Below are positions 1 to 12,877 of a DNA stretch of 64,000 nucleotides, one piece after another; position 1 is the first letter of the stretch; each line of letters opens with the position of its first letter. This DNA comes from Manduca sexta (lineage: Eukaryota; Arthropoda; Insecta; Lepidoptera; Sphingidae). The notes beneath the pieces are model-generated. The model was not told where the DNA came from. It ran no database searches and worked only from the letters and a program-made list of their open reading frames with translations. The position numbers and the translations under genes are program-made. The stretch is from the NCBI RefSeq assembly GCF_014839805.1, contig NC_051119.1, positions 733,526-797,525 of the forward strand. The letters are read 5' to 3'.

Positions 1-208
1 GGAGGAATTTATATGAGGGGAATTAAATTGGCAACACAATACGAAATGCATTTAACTTATAGTAAACGTACAACAGCCCAAACAGAAGCAACACCGTCTA
101 GCAATATTGTTTTAAAATACGAGCTAATGACGTATTTTTGCAAACTTCTCAGTTACATTTTTTTTAGTATATTACTTGATTATTAATAAAAAAAATATAT
201 ATCACTTT

Positions 209-389
209 GAATAACGAGACGAGCTTGCCGTTCGCCTGATAGTAAGCGATATGACCGCCCATAAACAGTAGAAACACCATCCAACATCTTGAATTACAAA
301 GTATTGTTCGGTATTCCACTGCGCTCGCCATCTTGAGACATATGTTAAGTTTTATTTATAATTATGTCTGTAACCAGTGTAACTAACAC
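209..389 (-). repeat. Repeat family R2 (poly(A)-tailed retroposon), 3' part
   Basis: This is the reverse complement of the fullest copy at 45155-45455. It holds the hallmark block with CATCAGGCGAACGGCAAGC-like sequence and the ATGGCGAGCGCAG block. The family ends in AGCAATAAAAA, so it is a retroposed tail; it may be the 3' end of a CR1/BMC1-type LINE, which I cannot confirm. Flanking bases 1-208 and 390-800 show no gene. Confidence 0.7.
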
Positions 390-804
390 GTCGTGAGCAT
401 ACAACAAACCTCTCTGAAATGACGAATTCGTTTAAAACGTTTTCCTATCATATAGTTGAATTAATAAAACGCCTTACTTCCGCGAATAAATATTCCCGTA
501 GTTCAAATCTAAAATTATTGACACGTATATTTGAATACAGCAGAGCTCAAACATTTGCTCCGACTCGCAAAAAGTTGTTTTCACAATAGTCAATGATCAG
601 AGAACTAGTAGACTTGGTTCCTAGTTTTTTGTATCAGACGGACAAAAAATTCAAATGTCATTATTTCTAGTTAATTTCCTTGAAGTTAAACTGTTCTACT
701 AAGCTTGGTATTTAGATTAATGTTAGGTTACATTGTTCACCGAGATTAATTAGAATTTCGGGTAGGTTATTTGTTTCATTTTGCCGGATATTTTTTTTAT
801 ACAT

Positions 805-988
805 GAAGTGGGGTTCAATAGAATGTCGACTGACGAGAGATGATTACCCGTCTCAGTCGACACAATTATGCCGGCCTGTTAGAACCGAATATACACAGTC
901 TAATCCCGGAACGCGACACACTTATTTAGGCCACTATGGCTGGTGTTAACACCTTGTGTACAGTGGTCGCTATCCGGGCATAAAAATA
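805..988 (+). repeat. Repeat family R3, copy 1
   Basis: Begins with GTGGGGTTCAATAGAATGTC, contains GTCGACACAATTATGCCGG and ends in TGGTCGCTATCCGGG. Other copies are at 2061, 21820, 48438, 52485 and 62522. The order of blocks is the same in each, so it is one family; the class is unknown. Confidence 0.7.
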
Positions 989-1109
989 TAAACACCAACT
1001 AATGATTTCATCATTTTGATTAGTTTGACACGCTTACGGCTATGTTATTTTGATTGGATTCTTTCTAATTAAAAATGGGAACAAAGTAATTTCTTCACGT
1101 ATTATACGT

Positions 1110-1540
1110 ATAAAGCTGAAGAGTTTGTTTGTTTGAACGCGCTAATCTCTGCAACTAACGGGTCGAATTGAAAACATTATCTTTAGTGTTGGACTGCTCA
1201 TTTATCCAGGTATGCCATATAACATCACGCTATGACCAATAGGAGCGGAGCATTAACGAAAAATGTTGCAAAAACAAGGTAAATTTATTCTTTTAAACGG
1301 TTAAAGTTACGCCACAACCATGTATGACAGAATTGTTCCTTTAAAATAGTTTTAAAAAATATAAAACAAAGTCCTCCGCCGCATTTGTTTGCCTGTCCGA
1401 ACACGATAATCAAAAACTACCCAACAAATTTCGATGTAATTTTACATGGAAATAGTTTAAGACCCTGGGAAGGACATAGACTTCTTTCTAACCCGGGAAA
1501 CATTCACACAGGCGGAGTCGCGAGCTGAAGCTAGTATGTT
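1110..1540 (+). repeat. Helitron-like non-autonomous element (R5)
   Basis: Shares an internal block (ATCACGCTATGACCAATAGG) and a 3' block ending GCTAGT with the element at 22895-23296. The R5 group is recognised by a 3' end resembling GCCGCGGGCAAAAGCTAGT. Lepidopteran Helitron relatives have this look; that class is inferred. The nearby ORF at 1778-2057 is low-complexity and not a gene. Confidence 0.55.
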
Positions 1541-2060
1541 CTACCAGATATTCTAGCAATAAGAGACAATAGATTAAAATATATTATACAGGACTCGCCG
1601 TTCTGAATTCTTCCTTGCAAATGACCGTTTTTTATTCAACGAGGCCAAACAATTAAAACAATTGAAATGCTAATAGTTTATACAAATGACTGGAGAAAAA
1701 ATTAGGCACAACATTTAACAATGCTAACGTTCTAATGAGAATCTTTTTCCCGTCAGTCTGTTGTTTAAGATAGATTTTTGGACATAATTTATTCACAGAC
1801 GATTTTTAACCGAATTCAAAAAAAGAGAAGGTTATCAATTCGACATGAATGTTTTTTTTTATTTTTTTTTTTTAATGTTTGTTACCTCAGAACTCATTCA
1901 TTTATTAACCGATTTGGAAAAATCTTTTTTTATTCGAAAGAATATACCTCCAGATTGGTCCTCTAGATTTCTTTTAAATTTCATAAATTGCCTCCGTGGC
2001 ATTGTTTTTTGCGTTATGATTGGCGTGTTTTCTTTTTTACACGTTCACTGCAAGTAATGG

Positions 2061-2250
2061 CAAATGGAGTGGTGTCCAATAGAATGTCGACTGACGAGAG
2101 ATAGTTACCTCTTGGCAGTCGACACAATTATGTCTGTTGGAACCGGATATACACAGGCTGATCCTGGAACGCGACACATTTACGTAGGCCAGTATGATGG
2201 ATTTAACAGCTTATGTGCGGTGGTCGCTATCCGGGCGGATATAAAATATA
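2061..2250 (+). repeat. Repeat family R3, copy 2
   Basis: Closely parallels the copy at 805-988, with a short further fragment near 2399-2437. An open frame runs through it by chance. Bases 2440-3245 downstream show no recognisable gene or repeat. Confidence 0.7.
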
Positions 2251-3249
2251 TCCTACCACCAGCAACATTTTACTCACATTTCGATTGATTTAGGTTTCAT
2301 TAACAGAACACGAGTCTATTTATTTGACTGTATGCATTGTGCAGGCTTCTTTACACGTTTATAAATACTTTTTCAATGCCAAATATTATTGTATTTGTCA
2401 TCCTAGAATGCGACACACTTACGTGGACCACTGTGGATCTTGGGTTCGTTCTCTGAGTCGAGTATAGTGATATTCAGTTTCTCTGCTCAGTATTAGCTTG
2501 GAGTCTGGAACTGTGTCCGTTAAATGGCAGTAGATTCGTTTTACAAAAGACCTAACATACCTGAGAAATGTGGGTGTATTATCATCACTGCATGCCCTAA
2601 GAAGTAGAAAAGAAGTGGACTGCTGTAGGCGCTCGGAAGCCTTGAAATTAAAAGACCGGCGAACAGCCCATTAATACGTCACGAATCTCAGCTCAAGACG
2701 GCCACAGGGAGAGGATGATACATCAACAATTAGGTGACAAAAAAGTTTTAGAAATATCAATTTACCCAATACATCATGACGTCGCACAGCTCTGTCAGTA
2801 AAGATCTGGTGAGCGGTGACTCTCACTGTCATAGTCGGAGATTTGTTTGCTGGTGATCATTAGTTCGATGAATTCCAACAGTATACCACGATTTGCCCAA
2901 GGTTGGACACCCAGGCAAATCAGGCGTGCAATTGTAAAATCTGTTGCACCAACCCCAGATTGAGATATGGGTACGATGATTTCATAAGTTTCTATGCTTT
3001 TATATTACGTAAGTTCCGCAGTGACCCGCGCAGTTTCGACGCGTGTCGCAACGATAGGGCGCGGCTGTACGAGACACATGAGATACCGTGATATATTGTA
3101 TTGAACAAGGTAGCGATTAGCAAAACTTGCAGAAGTCCACTTCCTTAACCTATAACACTCACGGCTAGCTGAATTCTGCAAGCAACTTGCGGCAAATTAC
3201 TTGTGTTAAATTATTGAAATATTGCCGTGTAAACTCGTCTTGCTTTTTT

Positions 3250-3340
3250 TATTGCTTTGAATGATGAGACGAGCTTGCCGTTCGCCTAATGGTAAGCGAT
3301 ACGACAACCCATAAAAAGTAGAAACACCATCCAACACGTC
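3250..3340 (-). repeat. Repeat family R2, 3' tail fragment
   Basis: Reverse complement of the last ~90 bases of R2: GACGAGCTTGCCG-type block followed by the block with AACACCATCCAACAC. Confidence 0.6.
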
Positions 3341-3600
3341 TATATCTAAATGCTTGAAAAATCATGATCATATCGTCGTCGATCGTCATGCCTGCCCTGA
3401 CAACTTTTCAGCTATTCACATTGCCCCGCACTGGGGTAAGAAATTGGTTACACTGACCCCTTCTATGAAACTATAGAAAAGATTTTGTCACATTGTTACA
3501 TTATCTATCAGGGGTGTACAACTTGTGAGAGATGCCACGAATGATCGCATTTATTGATGTGTCAAGGATTGTAAATTTATAACCGGTGACATATAATATC

Positions 3601-3924
3601 AATAATATCAGCCTTGTATTATATATTGACCCACTGTTGGGCACGGGCCTCCTCTATTACTGAGAGGGATTAGGCCTTAGTCCACCACGCTCGCCTAGTG
3701 CGGATTGGTAGACTTCACACACCCTCGAAAATTCCTATAGAGAACTTCTTAGGTATGCAAGTTTCCTCGCGATGCTTTCCTTCACCGTTAAAGCAAGCGA
3801 TAAATTCATAAAGAATACACACATAATTTTTTTTAGAAACGTCAGAGGTGTGTGCTCTTGGGATCTGAACCTGCAGACATTCGTCTCCGCAGTCCGTTCC
3901 ACAACCAACTAGGCTATCGCCGCT
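3601..3924 (-). mobile_element. tRNA-headed SINE (family R1), minus-strand copy
   Basis: Reverse complement of the R1 SINE. On the minus strand it starts AGCGGCGATAGCCTAGTTGG (a perfect Pol III A box, TAGCCTAGTTGG), is followed by a B-box-like GGTTCAGATCC, then the family body with TTTAACGGTGAAGGAAA and AGTGCGGATTGG complements, and ends in ATTATT-type simple sequence. Moderately diverged. Confidence 0.8.
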
Positions 3925-4446
3925 TGACATGTTATAATACGGAAATAATAATTATATTTTGATCTAGTAAGACTTCTACTTAAACTGCCCCGGTACCGAT
4001 GCCAACACAGCTGTCGAATCGCGTGCATATCATTACAGCTGGTCTGGATTCCATCTAATTAGCGTCCGGCTATTAATAAACTGCACATCTGGTGTCTCGG
4101 GATGCAGATCGACTGCACATTGTGGCCTTGAACTATAATATGGTAAGACCGTCGTGTAGCCAGTTCTGGTAAACGGTATATTAAAATACACTACACAGTC
4201 TTTTTTCGAAACTAGTGTAGTGTTTTATGTGCAAAATACTAAGGCTGACTTGCATAACCACTCACTAAATATAATTAACGCTAAATACATATTATATTTT
4301 AATCATAATGTTGTCTTCCTCAACTCTTATTGAATGATAGCGACAGCACGGAGTTTTAAATGTGTTTAGCGGTAAACATGTTTAGCAAATCGATGTGCAA
4401 GCCAGCCTAAGAGGATGAGATGAAAGAGGATAATATCAAAATTTAC

Positions 4447-4775
4447 TGGTGGTACGTCTCTTATTTGTGAAATTCCGCCTGGTTAGGTACCACCGCAATG
4501 TCTATTTCTGCCGCTAAGCAGGGTGTAGTGACTGTTGTGTTCCGGTAGTCACTGCTATGTTTCAGTTTGAAGAACATTGTAGCCAGTGTAACTACTGGAC
4601 TTAATAAGACTTAACATCTCATGTCTCAGGATGGCGAGCGCAGTAGAATACCAAACAATGCTTTGTAAATAAGGTGGTTGAATGGTGTTTCTACTGTTTA
4701 TGGGCGGTCGTATCGCTTACCTTTACGCGAACGGCAAACTCGTCTCGTCATTCAAAGCAATAATAAATATTATAA
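4447..4775 (+). repeat. Repeat family R2, near full-length copy
   Basis: Runs from the TGGTACGTCTCTTATTTGTG head through the GCAATGTCTATTTCTGCCGC block to the tail with ATTCAAAGCAATAATAAA. It carries a ~20-bp internal duplication near 4530-4560. Confidence 0.7.
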
Positions 4776-5249
4776 ACCTTGGCTTCGTATACTTTTTTAT
4801 CTCAATAAATGTAATAATCAATGTCTTTAGACATTTATTTTGCAGCAACCTTCAATATTTATGATACATTTTATTATTACTATATGGTCAGTAAACAGCG
4901 AATTATCATCTGATGATAATTGACAGCCAGGCTGTCTGTGCGTAGTTTCTCTATCAACGCAATTATGAAGAGCGAACCTCACGGACTCGTGTTTTATTTT
5001 TCTGCCTATAAAGGCAACAGCGAAAAATAAATTAATGTTACATAAGTATGTCCTTTTCTTTGGTCATTAACACCTGCCCTGGAGTCCTGGATTAGGTTTC
5101 AAGGCAAAGCATCTCCATGCCTCCTGGAATTGCAGATGTTTATGAGCAGCAGTGATGACTTACCATCAGGAGAATCGTGTGCTCATTTGCCCCCTACAAC
5201 ATTAAACGAAATGTTTCTTAAAACGATTTGGTTATAAATTCCGTTCAGG

Positions 5250-5595
5250 TACCCTTAGGCATCAAAGAACCTTTATGGGTAGCTGCAAAGTTTCCAAAAA
5301 GGCACAACTGGCTGTCTATAGAGGAGTGTTATTGCCCACTCTGATGTATGGTAGTGAAAGTAGGGTATGGCACAAAAAGCATGAAAGTAAAATTAAAGCA
5401 GTGGAAATGAGAGCGTTAAGAAGTATGTGTGGGATGACTATGAATGATAGAGTGCGTAATACTACGGTCATGGATATGTGTGGAGTGACAGAGGATGTAG
5501 TTACAAAAATTGAGAAGGGTATGCTAAGGTGGTTTGGGCATTTGGAGAGGATGGATGATAAGAGACTGACAAAGAGGGTTTATAAGGGCTGTTAG
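5250..5595 (+). pseudogene. LINE reverse-transcriptase C-terminal fragment (RTE/jockey-like)
   Basis: A 106-residue frame contains LPTLMYGSE, then MRALRSMCG, WFGHLERMDD and KRVYKGC. This is the typical conserved tail of insect LINE ORF2 proteins after the RT domain. The catalytic RT boxes are absent, so it is a dead 5'-truncated fragment. Nothing else is recognised from 5600 to 6285. Confidence 0.8.
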
Positions 5596-6297
5596 ATACT
5601 AACAGTCTGACTAATAAACTGGTTTTAGCGTTAAGAGGTGGTTAAAAATTATTTAATTAGCTGTCAAAAACATCACCAGTTCCTTGTTTAAACCTTATTA
5701 AGAGTTAAGATGGCGGGTTTTGACTTACAGCTGATCGAGTAAATTTGTGTTTTAACTAAGCATAGCTTTGCGATTTTTTTTTTATAAATAAGACTCATAT
5801 CTCCAACGGTTTCAAAGTTATATCTCTTGAGCTGCAATTGACTTAAATTTTAGTTCTAAATTGAATTACCATTACTCATGAAAACTTCGACAAACTTGCG
5901 GATTTTTTTATTTATAAACAGCAAATACGTCACCCGCATATTTTTGAACATGAAATAATAAATTCATTATCTACGTTTTAAAGGCAACCAAAAAGTATTA
6001 TGCTAAATACGCAAGCTATAATCTTTCCTATTTAGTCTAATACTAAACACTAAACCAAAACATTAGACAATGTAATCTCTTAGCTCGCCTTTTACGCGAA
6101 TTAAAATGGCGGTAAAAATAAAGCCTTTATAAGCATTAGGACAATGTTTTTGGGCATAACAATTGTCCATTACGCATACATACGGAATTAAAGGTCAACT
6201 ACTTCTATTCGTGTCTCAGACAAAATGTAAACAGCTGTCATCATTCTAAAACTGTTTATCATGTTTTGGGTTCCGTACCTCAAAAGACCTTATTGTT

Positions 6298-6625
6298 TTT
6301 TTTTTTTGGTATCAGATCCCGCATTCTACACCAGGGGAGACCCGCGAATGGGATAATGGGATACTTAGCCACTACAGGGTCCTGGAAGAAAGATGGGAGG
6401 TTATGGCTGGGAAGGTAGTTTGGGGGAAGGATAAGGAAACCTCTTAGGATGGGAGGAGGGGAGAAGACTAGGGACTTTTCGTGAGCCCTTATAGGCGTCA
6501 ATGTGTAGTTACAACCATGAGGTAAACACACTGAACTGTGTGCCTAGGCCCACGACAAATGTCCCTCGTGCATGGGCGTGCATTTGGTATGGAGACCGAG
6601 CGCACAAGAATTTCCTCGGGGGGGG
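6298..6625 (-). mobile_element. Poly(A) retroposon family R4 with 12-bp TSD
   Basis: The plus strand opens with a T-run (poly(A) on the minus strand) and closes with a G-run. The flanks carry GACCTTATTGTT at 6286-6297 and at 6626-6637, a perfect 12-bp target-site duplication. Relatives lie at 15076-15385, 34180-34378 and 56590-56910. No coding capacity was seen, so it is SINE-sized and non-autonomous. Bases 6640-7170 hold nothing recognised. Confidence 0.8.
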
Positions 6626-7170
6626 GACCTTATTGTTGTCTGTCTGTTGTAGACCCTTTTTATTAGGAACGCATTGAGGTATGAAGTTGAAATTTATATC
6701 ATATGCTCGGGTCTACGGTTTGTTTTAACTGTGAAAAAATCAAACTGATAAGTCGTGATCAAAAAATATGATCGTTTATGTCGCATTCTTTGCGATTTCA
6801 CAAGGAAATCAAAGCCTATAAGATGGTTTAAGTTGACCTTGAATCATGAAATTTACCAAGAAGCAATGTTTTACAGCACATGTAAAGAAAAAATCTAAAA
6901 CACCATAAATATTCATTTTAAAAACAAAAAAGAAGCGAATTTACTATTACAAACTTATTTACGGTTAGTGCAATAACCGTGTCTAACGATCGAACGGCAA
7001 TGTTAAGTTTGTCCAGTTTGAACTTATATACTTAGATACTTTACCTATGTTTTTATGGAACCCTCGGTGCGTGATTTCAACTCGTACGGATCCAGTTTTG
7101 TAAATGACAGTACACGAAGGCCGATAGCAAGCGCCACGGTTACCCATAAACAGAAGATATACTCGACTAT

Positions 7171-7494
7171 AAGCGGCGATAGCCTAGTTGGTTGTGGAAC
7201 GGACTGCCGAAACGAATGTCCGCAGGTTCAAATCCCAAGGGCACACACCTCTGACTTCTAAAAAGATATGTGTGTATTCTTTGTGAATTATCGCTCGCTT
7301 TAACGGTGAAGGAAAACATCGTGAGGAAACCTGCACACCTGAGAAGTTCTCTGTAGGAATTTCGAAGGTGTGTGAAGTCTACCAATCCGCACTAGGCCAG
7401 CGTGGTGGACTAAGGCCTAATCCCTCTCAGTAGTAGAGGCCCGTGCTCAGCAGTGGGCAAGTATATAATACAGGGCTAATGTTATATTATTATA
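7171..7494 (+). mobile_element. tRNA-headed SINE (R1), plus-strand full copy
   Basis: A box TAGCCTAGTTGG and B box GGTTCAAATCC lie about 35 nt apart. The tRNA-unrelated body ends in CAGGGCTAATG and ATT repeats. Two short ORFs (one per strand) run through it and are not genes. Confidence 0.85.
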
Positions 7495-7642
7495 TATACT
7501 CAGATATACTCATCGAATGGAATTACTACTTCAACAAACATACAAACATCTACAATATTTAGCAGGATTTAAGAATATAATTTAGGTACAACATTTTATT
7601 AATCTTTAAAAATTCTTATCAGGGCAGTTGGAGTTTTATAAT

Positions 7643-7775
7643 TAATAAATAAAATACTTTATTTATAAGGCAAACCATAGAAGCCAGCTCGGGCTGGCAG
7701 ATAAAGGTAAATAAAAAAAATAATGCGTGGCCTAGCTAACCTACTACCCTTTCACGAGCTACTGAAGAGACTACC
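7643..7775 (-). repeat. 3' tail of the jockey-like LINE found at 18927-20539
   Basis: The minus strand carries the CCAGCCCGAGCTGGCTTC-like palindromic block and an AATAAAGTA-type end shared with 20220-20539 and 51905-52203. It is heavily 5'-truncated. Confidence 0.65.
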
Positions 7776-8262
7776 TGTAGAAGAAAGGTAAAAAGAAATT
7801 CCTACCTTATTTTTTTTCATCAATTGCCTTTTTTATCTTTTGTATACAGTCACATTAGTTATATAAGCTGGTACACACACATCAATGTTAATACAGAATG
7901 AATTCCATTGGAAATCTAAACATGCATGGAAGATATAGGTAAGTACTAATACAAAACAAAGAAAAAAGAAAGGACCGAATTAATGAATATATAATAGTCT
8001 ACCGGTGCATGTAATTTCTCATATTGGGTTTGAGTACAATAACATCGGACTAATACTATTTCTTTGCTTTAGCTAATTTTACATTTCGGTCTAGATTTCA
8101 TTACAAAGTTAATAAATCTGTACCCGAGTTGTATAAACAGTCGACTTCCCGCTGTTAAATATAACGCGTTCCCAAAACCGTTCCACGTCTAAATTAGAGC
8201 GTCGACATTGATTTAAAAGGTATAATGTGAAATTGAACTAGGAAAATAGAATTATGTTAAAC

Positions 8263-8695
8263 AAGGAAGTTTTACAAATAGACGTGTCACAGACTAACAA
8301 AATTGCACATAAAAACAGCGCACTATTTACTATAGTCACATATCTGTACAGTCCTAGCAGCTCGCATTGATATGGCCCGAGCGTCGACCGCCGTCGCCAT
8401 GACAGTCGAATAAAATGCATTTATTAGTTAAAAATAAGTTAAATAGTGTATACTTATTAGTAACCTATGAAATGAAACGTTTTTTTTATTCGCAGTTGGA
8501 GTATAATTTGTACGTCGTCTAAAACACAGAAAAGTATTTTATTTATTAAAATACAAAAAGTTAGTAAGCCGCGACAGTGGTTGGACGTTGACTAAGTGAA
8601 TTTCGGGCAATTACCTTGCTTTCGTCTTGCCAGTATTGAGCTCGGACATCGTATCTATATAATAAAAACATCTTAGATGTTAAATATCTCTTTTA
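8263..8695 (-). repeat. Interspersed repeat R8
   Basis: Near-identical in reverse to 31125-31640, with a shorter copy at 37775-37960 inside the CR1-like LINE. It includes the block with GACAGTCGAATAAAATGCAT and a TTGCCAGTATTGAGCTCG block. Short frames through it are shared by the copies but carry no recognisable domain. Bases 7800-8260 and 8700-9128 show nothing more. Confidence 0.65.
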
Positions 8696-9128
8696 TGTAA
8701 GCCGGTCTATGTTGATCACACAAATGTGCAATCTCTCAAGGTATATATTTCAACCAATATTTGTCTCAGTTCGAAAATCAACCCACACCCGCTTGCTATA
8801 GCAAACTCCTTGCCGCACTCAAAATATCTCCGGTATAATAACATCTAAGCGCCCATAAATCTGATTATATCTATTATTTTTTTTCTTCCGCTTGACTAAG
8901 GTTGGCTGTGCGTATAATAAATTATTGATATGCCCAAACAGATCGATTTATTATTTATGATTTTATAATGATTCTTTTTAAATATTGCGATATTTTAAAG
9001 GTCTCCAATATACAAGATTAATTATTTTGCGTAAACATATCATTATGCGCGACTTAAGTAATTTACAAAACCAGAAACAAACTTAATTTTCTCACGATGT
9101 TCTCTTAAAGGAAGTATATTATATCTAT

Positions 9129-10347
9129 TAGTCCATTGAAATGTTACATTTTTTAGGCCTTACCTTGCGTTTTTTAGAGGACGCAATTTTATTTTTTTGA
9201 AGTGTAGGGGGGGTCAGTGTAAAGCTAAAACCAAGTTTGTGGGATCGCCACCCTTGTCCCACGGCCGCCATCTTGAAAATAGGGGTTGAAATGGTTTTAC
9301 GATGTATCTCTTAAACTATTTATCTGACAAAAAAATTATAAACATTTTTGTTGCAAATTAAATTCTCTACAACTTTGGTCCAGTAACTTTTGTCGTAGAA
9401 CTGTAAATAAAAAAGTTATAAGCGAAAATGTTAAGAAATTCAATGTTAAGCAATGTCCATTGCAACGTCATCAGAACGTGTGTTTATAAGGGTCATAATA
9501 CTTTTTTTTGTACTCTCATTAATACATCTGCCACAAAAGAATATCTGCCTGCTATTATTATTATTATTTCTAACCTCTCTTATTGTAAGAATAGCTGATA
9601 ATATTGTGTTGAAGTTGTTCAACTTATATCTTTTAGTTGTGCTACATATTTCTGTACGTGCGGATGTATTTTATTCTGTTTTTAATTGTGAAGACGATTT
9701 CGAATGATTTTAGACACAATTTTAACTTTAGTGAAAACTACTTTTTTCTTACTGTACATATTGCGTATTATTGTTATTACGTGAACAATCGAACCGATAA
9801 AGTTATTCCTCGTCGCAGCAGCAGCTCCAGTAGTTTATCGTCAGTTTCAGAAGCTCCAGAGCCAGACTTTGATTTTGTGAACAATTGCTTCATCTGTGCC
9901 AAAGCGACTCAGGATCCAAGTAATTCGCGTACAAGCCGACAACCGCGGGTTTGTGTTGTACGTAATCAGAGTACAAAAAAAAAGTATTATGAACCTTATA
10001 AACACACGTTCTGATGACGTTGCAATGGGCATTGCTTAACATTGAATTTCTTAACATTTTCGCTTATAACTTTTTTATTTATAGTTCTACGACAAAAGTT
10101 ATTGGACCAAAGTTGTAGAGAATTTAATTTGCAACAAAAATGTTTTTACATTTTTTGTCAGATAAATAGTTTAAGAGATACATCGTAAAACCATTTCAAC
10201 CTCTATTTTCAAGATGGCGGCCGTGGGACAAGGGTGGCGACCCCACAAACTTGGTTTTAGCTTTACACTGACCCCCCCTACACTTCAAAAAAATAAAATT
10301 GCGTCCTCTAAAAAACGCAACCCCAAATGTAACTTTTCAATGGACTA
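9129..10347. mobile_element. DNA transposon derivative with ~385-bp terminal inverted repeats
   Basis: The left arm (about 9131-9516) and right arm (about 9966-10345) are near-perfect inverted copies beginning GTCCATTGAA / ending TTCAATGGAC, both bounded by TA. The ~450-bp core is single-copy within the window and carries one frame (9637-10014) with a Ser-rich stretch and a CFIC pair that runs into the right arm. The structure is certain; the superfamily is not. Confidence 0.85.
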
Positions 10348-11147
10348 TATATGTATTAAGCATTGACGTATATTCTATAGAAACGAACGTCAACATAAAC
10401 TATTTGTTCGAAATCTGAACTAAAATGGCAACCAAAACGTCACTGTTAGAACCTATTTATTCACTTGAACAACAAATAATTATACTTATTTGACTAATAT
10501 TTTTCATTCAAATCCAGGTTTACACTTAGACTCGACTTTTTATATAATGAGCGCCACTCTGTACTCAACCACAAGCTGTCAATATTGATCATACTAGTCA
10601 GTTTGAATGGATTGCAGTTCAATTCAATTGAACACAGTGAATATTCGGAACGCCAAATCTAGTACTTACTACACATAATATCGATAATATTAAGTATGTA
10701 AGTACCGAGTTTTTTTCACCTTAAAGTTTATACGGATTAAATCCCTTTCTTCTTATTCATATGGCCAGACAATGTATTCTATAATTTTTAGGCTTGGCTT
10801 GACTGCCCGCACGACAACAGTAACAGACAGTTTGGCGTGCGCAGGCATGCACTTCAAAGCATCCGTGTCTTACACTCACAGAGAAACGTACAGTTAATCA
10901 TTTAGAAAATCTTAAAATGAATGGGACGTGTCATGGGTATAAACCTGGAGGCATATTTACGTTGTAGCGACTTATGACTCAAGATATATGTCCGTTAAAG
11001 TCGAATGGCGGGTGTAGAAAAACCACTATTCTCATGATCAGCAACTGTTGTGAGACATTTGTCTATTCTCAATGTTATGTAATCTGTGACACGGGATAAT
11101 CATTATATTACACTTTCATTTGCTACTTGTATATAATTAGCTTTTTC

Positions 11148-11300
11148 TCGCGGCTTCGCCCGCGTGAAAGAGTTTTCTGGGATATTTTTTTTCCGACTTA
11201 CTTGATATGTATCGTTATATTACGACCAAATTACACAAAATCATTATAAATTGTAGCCTATATGTTATTCTGATGTATAACCAATATTAAAAATAATTAA
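11148..11300 (-). repeat. Helitron-like fragment (R5)
   Basis: Opens with TAGCTTTTTCTCGCGGCTTC, the reverse complement of the R5 3' end, and matches 56055-56320 in reverse. Bases 10348-11147 show no gene. Confidence 0.5.
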
Positions 11301-11554
11301 AATGACCTCTCATAAATCAGTGATGACAAAAGACAATAAAGACATTTTGTTTATGCTTAAAGCCACACGATTAAACTATAAAATGGTGATGAAATTGACA
11401 ATAACATGTTTGCTGACCCCCACGTCGTGGTATAATAAAGATCGCTACCATGGTTTTGTCATTAAGTTTTATATTCTTTATATTATACTGAAATAACTTG
11501 TCCTTGTTAAGAATTATAATTCGATTGTTTTGTAGTAGTTATTCGTATATACTA

Positions 11555-11835
11555 CTAGCTGACCCGACAGACGTTGTCCCGTCTTAACTATGCATTTGCA
11601 GCGCACATTCTGTCAATCGCTGACAGTCATTTCAAACAATTGACAGTTACAATTAATATTTTCGTTAAGTTTTCTTACATTTTCAATTTTTTTTTTCCAT
11701 AAGAACCTTCTCCTGACAATAACAAAACAACAACAACAAAAAAATAGTGAAATCGGTCGAGCCGTTCACGCGTGATGGCGTGAACGGCTGGCGTGACCAA
11801 GGGAAATAGGGATTCATTTTTATATATTATATAGA
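11555..11835 (+). repeat. Interspersed repeat R6
   Basis: Shares AGACGTTGTCCCGTCTTAAC-like 5' and GACCAAGGGAAATAGGGATT-like 3' blocks with 21208-21465 and 58110-58402 (both reversed). No coding capacity; a non-autonomous element of unknown class. Bases 11840-12700 show nothing recognised. Confidence 0.65.
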
Positions 11836-12877
11836 TTCGTAGGTTAACAGCAGTAGTTCGTTTAACAGCTTAGCCTTCAACAATAAAATATTTTTTTAAA
11901 TCAAACCAGTAGTTCCCGTGGTTCGAATGACTTACCTCGATTCTAGACATTCCATCACGCTGTCGCATTTTTTAACCCATTGTTTTTAACTCAGTCATAA
12001 ATTAATTGTGACTGAGCCTAAAAAATGTTTGTGGCGATATGCTAAATACCTACTTCAAGCAATAATTCCTTGTCAGCATAAATCTATTTGCTGAGACAAG
12101 TCAGTTCAAAGTTCAATATCAAGTTCATCGTTGTATATAAGTATAACTACAAACGTAACGCGTCAAGGTTACGACAAAAATAAATTAAAGTCGTTTATGT
12201 AGGTACGAAGTTAATCGAACAGGGAATTTTTTGCGAGTTTAAAAAGAAAATACGATAATAGAGTCCTTCCAAAAATAACTAAGTATCTTGCACTTAAAAC
12301 CCAACAAATAATTTCATCGAGGGATTCCTAAGTAGGTACATTTCGATAAATATGTCGATATACTTATTTAAGTATTGCAATTGCCGGTAAACATGTATCG
12401 TTGGTAGTAAAACGACGTTTAATGTTTCACCCAGTTTCGCCGGGTGAAAATGTGTAATTAGAACATCTAAATCTATCTAACGGTCCATGAGCATGTGCCG
12501 CCATCTAGTTTTATATACTAGAACTAATATAATATTATAGATATAGAAAGAAAGATAATAAAACAACATACAATGAATTAATGTCAACCTTTACGCCGTT
12601 AGAAATATATACAAAAATGTATGCCAAGATATCAATAACAAGATTGAGAACTGGATAGGGCGTATGTTCTAAAAACTATTGCATAACGATTTATAAAAAA
12701 AAAAAAAAACAAAGAAAACAGCTGATACTGTCAGCTGTCAAACAGACAACGCTCAAAAGTTACATGAACTTGCGTCTTACTTTGTAGCGGCATATTGTTT
12801 TCGCAAACTTTTAAACAACTTGAGAGTGCGTAATTTTGTTTAAAATAATTTTCATAAAAATAGTGTTTTAGGCGACC

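Noticed and set aside
1845..2057. Phe-rich 70-residue ORF with a membrane-like segment
   Set aside because: Low-complexity T-rich DNA; no homology features, and a parallel frame overlaps it.
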